34,615 nt of DNA from Clostridium sp. 1001270J_160509_D11 (GTDB lineage: Bacteria > Bacillota > Clostridia > Peptostreptococcales > Peptostreptococcaceae): positions 1 to 34,615 of the forward strand of contig NZ_JADPET010000010.1 in the NCBI RefSeq assembly GCF_015667935.1. Direction: 5' to 3'. Made by a program: the position numbers and the translations under genes. Of the stretch, positions 31,834-34,615 are shown piece by piece. The notes under the pieces were generated by a model, which was given only the letters and a program-made list of their open reading frames with translations, ran no database searches and was not told the DNA's origin. The number at the start of each line of letters is the position of its first letter. The first letter of the stretch is position 1.

Positions 31834-33372
31834 TTATAAACTTCTCATTTTTTCTAGTTGATTAAATACACTTTTCATATCATTTCTTATTATTTGTTGT
31901 TGAATTTTAAACATCTCTCTATAAAATTTAGTATTTTCTTTATTTGGAGTATAAACTTTTTTAACTTTAACTACATCTAAAAGTGCTTTTTTCAAATCGT
32001 GTATGTCACCTACTGCATAAGCGGCAAGTATTGCATCCGAAAGTACTGCACCTTCGACATTTTCTAATGTTACTACTTCACTTCCTAGCATGTCGGCCTT
32101 AATTTGATTCCATAAAGAACTTTTGCTGCCTCCTTCTGTCACAACAATTCTATCTAAATTACACCCTGCATTTCTATACATGTCTGCAACATAAATATAA
32201 TCATAACCTATCGCCTCAAGCACAGCACGCCACATAATTCCTTGGTCCGTATTTGTTGTCAAATTTAAAAACGCTCCACTTGCATTTTCTATTCCTACAG
32301 AACCACCTTGTAGATAAGGAAGAAATAATACACCTTCACATCCTGGCTTAACTTTTTCAGCCTTTTGTTGTAGTTCATCATAATAAGAAGATTCACCAAC
32401 CTTATCACAAATATTATCTCTAAACCATCTAAGCGATAACCCGCCAGTTCTTATGTATCCCCAGTAAAAATAAGTATCTGGCAATGTTCCACTACAGAAA
32501 ATTAGACCAGAGTCTTTTGTGCTCAATTTTTCATTTATTTGATCTGTTGTTACAGTAAACATTGAACAAGTCCCTGCTACATCAGATGCCATGTTTGGAT
32601 TTATTATTCCGCAAGCGATATTAGATTGCATTGTATCACCTGCACCTGCTACGATAGGTATTCCAGATGGTAATCCCAATTTTTCTGCCATTTCATCACA
32701 TAGATTCCCTACAATATCCCATGGCTTAACTATTTTAGGCAACATCCTCATAGGTATATCTAAAAGTTTCATTTGCTTTTCTGACCATTTTTTATTTATA
32801 ACATCATAACCAAGCGCCCATCCCGAAATAGTCGCCCAATCTATAAATGCATCATCAGCTTTTAATCCTGCTAATTTTGCCAAAACATAAGGTCCATTAT
32901 TCAAAAGTTTTGCACCATTTTCTCTGAACCCTTCTATATTTTTTAAAAACCAACGCGCAAATAATGGTGGATAAAACGAATCTACATACGCATTTCCACT
33001 TTCACTTGCCCATATATTTTCTACATTTTCATTTAACCATTTTGCATCTTCTTTTGTTCTAGAATCTAGATAATTTATGTATGGAGTTATAGGGTTTAAA
33101 TTTTTATCTACACCTACAATCCCACAGATTACACCATCTCCACAAATAGCTCTTATGTCTTTGGGATCTATACCACTAGCTTCAATACAGTATTTTATAC
33201 CTTCAATTACACCATCTAAATAATCATCGACATCCATTTCAAGCCACTCTGGTTTTGGACATTTTAAATTAGTTGCTATTTGTGTTTTTGCCATACAAAC
33301 CATATCATCCCTATACAAAGCTGTCTTTGTACTTTGAGTTCCACAATCAAATCCAATATAATACTTCGTCAT
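31834..33372 (-). CDS. FGGY-family carbohydrate kinase
   Basis: A 512-residue sugar or sugar-alcohol kinase of the FGGY family, which phosphorylates substrates such as xylulose, ribulose, ribitol, glycerol or erythritol. The N-terminal domain shows the phosphate loop GFDCGTQSTK and GDGVICGIVGVD. A catalytic aspartate is expected in VAGAGDTMQSNIACG. The C-terminal domain has the adenine-site motif VVTEGGSKSSLWNQI. Length fits the family, and the exact substrate cannot be told. GGAGG precedes the ATG by 8 bases. Only 31 bases separate the start from the T run of a terminator that belongs to an FMN riboswitch, with no space for another promoter. The gene should therefore be expressed only when that terminator is read through, that is, when FMN is low. 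Confidence 0.9.
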   Translation of the reverse strand: MTKYYIGFDCGTQSTKTALYRDDMVCMAKTQIATNLKCPKPEWLEMDVDDYLDGVIEGIKYCIEASGIDPKDIRAICGDGVICGIVGVDKNLNPITPYINYLDSRTKEDAKWLNENVENIWASESGNAYVDSFYPPLFARWFLKNIEGFRENGAKLLNNGPYVLAKLAGLKADDAFIDWATISGWALGYDVINKKWSEKQMKLLDIPMRMLPKIVKPWDIVGNLCDEMAEKLGLPSGIPIVAGAGDTMQSNIACGIINPNMASDVAGTCSMFTVTTDQINEKLSTKDSGLIFCSGTLPDTYFYWGYIRTGGLSLRWFRDNICDKVGESSYYDELQQKAEKVKPGCEGVLFLPYLQGGSVGIENASGAFLNLTTNTDQGIMWRAVLEAIGYDYIYVADMYRNAGCNLDRIVVTEGGSKSSLWNQIKADMLGSEVVTLENVEGAVLSDAILAAYAVGDIHDLKKALLDVVKVKKVYTPNKENTKFYREMFKIQQQIIRNDMKSVFNQLEKMRSL

Positions 33373-33404
33373 TTACTATGCCTCCAAATTTCTTATATCT
33401 TCGG

Positions 33405-33437
33405 ATTAAAAAAGCTCGAAGAAAATATCTCCGAGCT
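33405..33437 (-). terminator. Riboswitch terminator before the FGGY kinase
   Basis: A 10-bp stem AGCTCGGAGA / TCTTCGAGCT (33428-33437 with 33413-33422, one G-U) is followed by TTTTTTAA on the - strand. It is the expression platform of the FMN riboswitch. Confidence 0.92.
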
Positions 33438-33460
33438 ACATATTACCTAAATTCTAAAAC

Positions 33461-33573
33461 ATTCTTCTCTCATCCAGACTTTACTGTCGGCTTTGGAATT
33501 TCACCAAATCAACTATAAAAATAGTTCGCGGGCTTTACCGCCGGTAGGGAATTTCACCCTGCCCCGAAGACAT
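33461..33573 (-). ncRNA. FMN riboswitch (RFN element)
   Basis: Read on the - strand, it follows the RFN consensus almost throughout: CTTCGGGGCAGGGTGAAATT, CCCTACCGGCGGTAAAGCCC, then GCGAAC. A short variable hairpin comes next, then TTGGTGAAATTCCAAAGCCG and ACAGTAAAGTCTGGATGAGA. The P1 arms TCTTC and GAAGA close the element. FMN binding is known to favour termination in this class. The element normally precedes riboflavin synthesis or uptake genes (ribDEAH, ribU). Here the next gene is a sugar kinase. Confidence 0.97.
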
Positions 33574-33593
33574 ATATTTTTATTTATAATTTG

Positions 33594-33622
33594 ATGGTAG
33601 TATTATTGTAAATATATGTCAA
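33594..33622 (-). promoter_or_regulatory. Promoter of the FMN riboswitch-kinase transcript
   Basis: TTGACA (33622-33617), a 17-base spacer, and TACCAT (33599-33594) on the - strand, about 20 bases before the riboswitch P1 stem. Confidence 0.75.
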
Positions 33623-33635
33623 TAAAAACATTTTA

Positions 33636-33684
33636 AAGAGGAAAAGGGAGGTTTAAAAAATAGTTGCCTATTTTTTATCCTCCC
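33636..33684 (-). terminator. Distal terminator downstream of the flavodoxin gene
   Basis: Long stem GGGAGG(A)TAAAAAATAG / CTATTTTTTAAACCTCCC (33646-33684) followed by TTTTCC on the - strand. It lies about 250 bases after the flavodoxin stop and just before the riboswitch promoter, and it insulates the two units. Confidence 0.85.
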
Positions 33685-33935
33685 TCGATATGGCTTAAAT
33701 CTCTCTAAAGTTTTATTTTTTGAACACTTTTATTTACTTTTTTATTTTTTAACTTTTATTTTTAATTTTTATTTTTAACTTTTTAAATTTTATTTTTCGG
33801 TTTTAAAACAATATAAACTATATTTACATATTAAACATATATTAGTAGTATTTATAAAATACTATATGTATTAAAAATATTTCTATTCTTACATCTACTC
33901 TCTTTTTTGAATATATTTAGGGTTTTATATTTTTA
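33685..33935. other. Low-complexity T-rich stretch after the flavodoxin gene
   Basis: About 250 bases with no gene. Positions 33705-33800 are a run of degenerate TTTTTATTTTTAAC-like repeats. A palindrome TAGTATTTATAAAATACTA lies near 33847-33865. Nothing else is recognisable. Confidence 0.5.
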
Positions 33936-34367
33936 TTATGCTTGTGCTATTTTTTTACCATAAGCTTTACACTCGTCACAAGCGTCTCCTTCTGGTGTTT
34001 CATTAACTGTTAATCCTTCTTCTGACATTAAAACTGCACCAGCCGCTTTAGCATCAGCTTCCCAATCTCTCATCCAGTCACATTCTCCCCATCCATAAGA
34101 TCCGAATAATGCTACTTTTTTACCATTTAATTTTGGTTTTATTGATGAATACATTGGTTCAAATTCTGAATCCTCTAATTCTTCATCTCCCATTGATGGG
34201 CAACCTAATACTATTTTTTCATAATTATCTACATCATCTATTCCAAAGCAATCACTTGTAGCTACTTCAACTTCAGCGCCTGCTTCTTTTATACCATCAG
34301 CTATTAAATTAGCCATTGCTTCTGTGTTTCCTGTTCCACTCCAATATACTACTGCTATTTTACTCAT
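33936..34367 (-). CDS. Flavodoxin
   Basis: A 143-residue FMN-binding electron carrier of the short-chain type, acting in the cytosol in place of ferredoxin. The FMN phosphate loop is VVYWSGTGNTEAMA at the N-terminus. The isoalloxazine-flanking loops are GCPSMGDEELED and GSYGWGECDWM, with the tryptophan and acidic residues of clostridial flavodoxins. The ATG is preceded by AAGGTGG. A consensus promoter and a Fur-like box lie upstream, so it should be induced when iron is short, as flavodoxins often are. Its neighbour downstream is the FMN riboswitch unit, with which it shares a cofactor but not a transcript. Confidence 0.95.
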   Translation of the reverse strand: MSKIAVVYWSGTGNTEAMANLIADGIKEAGAEVEVATSDCFGIDDVDNYEKIVLGCPSMGDEELEDSEFEPMYSSIKPKLNGKKVALFGSYGWGECDWMRDWEADAKAAGAVLMSEEGLTVNETPEGDACDECKAYGKKIAQA

Positions 34368-34422
34368 TTTAAATTTCCACCTTCCTTTGATTATTAATCT
34401 TTATTGTGAATTATTTATATTT

Positions 34423-34479
34423 GATATTAATTATCATTATCTTGATTTAAATTATAGTAAGTCTGTCTTAATCTGTCAA
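34423..34479 (-). promoter_or_regulatory. Flavodoxin promoter with Fur-like box
   Basis: Perfect consensus TTGACA (34479-34474), 17 bases, and TATAAT (34456-34451) on the - strand. The sequence GATAATGATAATTAATATC (34441-34423), just downstream of the -10, matches 17 of 19 positions of the Fur consensus. Confidence 0.85.
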
Positions 34480-34529
34480 TCACTTTTTCCTAATTTATTT
34501 TTATTTTTTATAATAAATGAATAAAACGG

Positions 34530-34557
34530 TTGGTATTGCTATACTTATAGATATAAT
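34530..34557 (+). promoter_or_regulatory. Promoter of the rightmost gene
   Basis: TTGGTA, a 16-base spacer, and TATAAT (34552-34557), about 25 bases before the start codon at 34582. Confidence 0.6.
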
Positions 34558-34581
34558 TTAATTTTAGAAAGATGTGATTTC

Positions 34582-34615
34582 ATGAAATTTATCCCTAATA
34601 TTCTCTCATCATTTA
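34582..34615 (+). CDS. Start of a gene running off the window, possibly a CDP-alcohol phosphatidyltransferase
   Basis: Only 11 codons are visible (MKFIPNILSSF). AGAAAGATG lies about 8 bases before the ATG. The IPNILS start is common in PgsA/CDP-alcohol phosphatidyltransferases, but so short a piece supports only a guess. Confidence 0.4.
   Translation, partial: MKFIPNILSSF

Overview
The window is AT-rich DNA from a low-GC Gram-positive anaerobe, most likely a clostridium of the Peptostreptococcaceae type. Support for this comes from the single-chain 1256-residue PurL, the purE-C-F-M-N-D-L gene order, strong GGAGG-type ribosome binding sites, HrcA/CIRCE-controlled heat-shock genes, a BspA-like leucine-rich-repeat protein with SH3 repeats, and riboswitch-controlled leaders. 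The species cannot be fixed from the sequence. No rRNA, tRNA, CRISPR array or insertion sequence was seen.

Layout. (1) 1-1363: the 3' end of an RND efflux pump gene on the + strand, convergent with htpG. (2) 1467-5710: a heat-shock island on the - strand (htpG, a NusG-II-domain protein, two tandem Hsp20 genes) with five CIRCE operators. (3) 5811-10164: an M20 amidohydrolase and an ABC exporter pair behind a promoter whose -10 lies in an inverted repeat. (4) 10272-12377: a secreted LRR plus five-SH3 protein. (5) 12609-12771: a GC-rich ~43-bp tandem repeat after the pur operon. (6) 12832-22395: the purine operon purE-purC-purF-purM-purN-purD-purL, without purH or purK. (7) 22775-24216: an NCS2 purine permease. 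(8) 24386-24810: a cobalamin riboswitch with its own promoter and a terminator but no gene directly behind it. (9) 24865-27078: a solitary glycogen branching enzyme on the + strand. (10) 27110-29789: a cupin, a frameshifted DUF3267 zincin gene and a Fur-box-preceded ECF transporter operon that looks partly deleted. (11) 29857-31054: an XRE regulator and DUF3169 membrane protein with an operator array. (12) 31128-34479: a TetR regulator, an FGGY sugar kinase directly behind an FMN riboswitch, and a flavodoxin with a Fur box on a consensus promoter. (13) 34530-34615: promoter and first codons of a + strand gene, possibly a CDP-alcohol phosphatidyltransferase.

How it works together. The seven pur genes cover most steps from PRPP to IMP, and the neighbouring permease would import preformed purines. 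The heat-shock genes form one HrcA regulon. The most unusual parts are regulatory: an FMN riboswitch placed where it must control a sugar kinase, a B12 riboswitch transcript without an obvious target, a terminator inside the htpG leader, and a Fur-controlled ECF operon whose ATPase has been reduced to its first ~27 codons fused to the tail of another protein.
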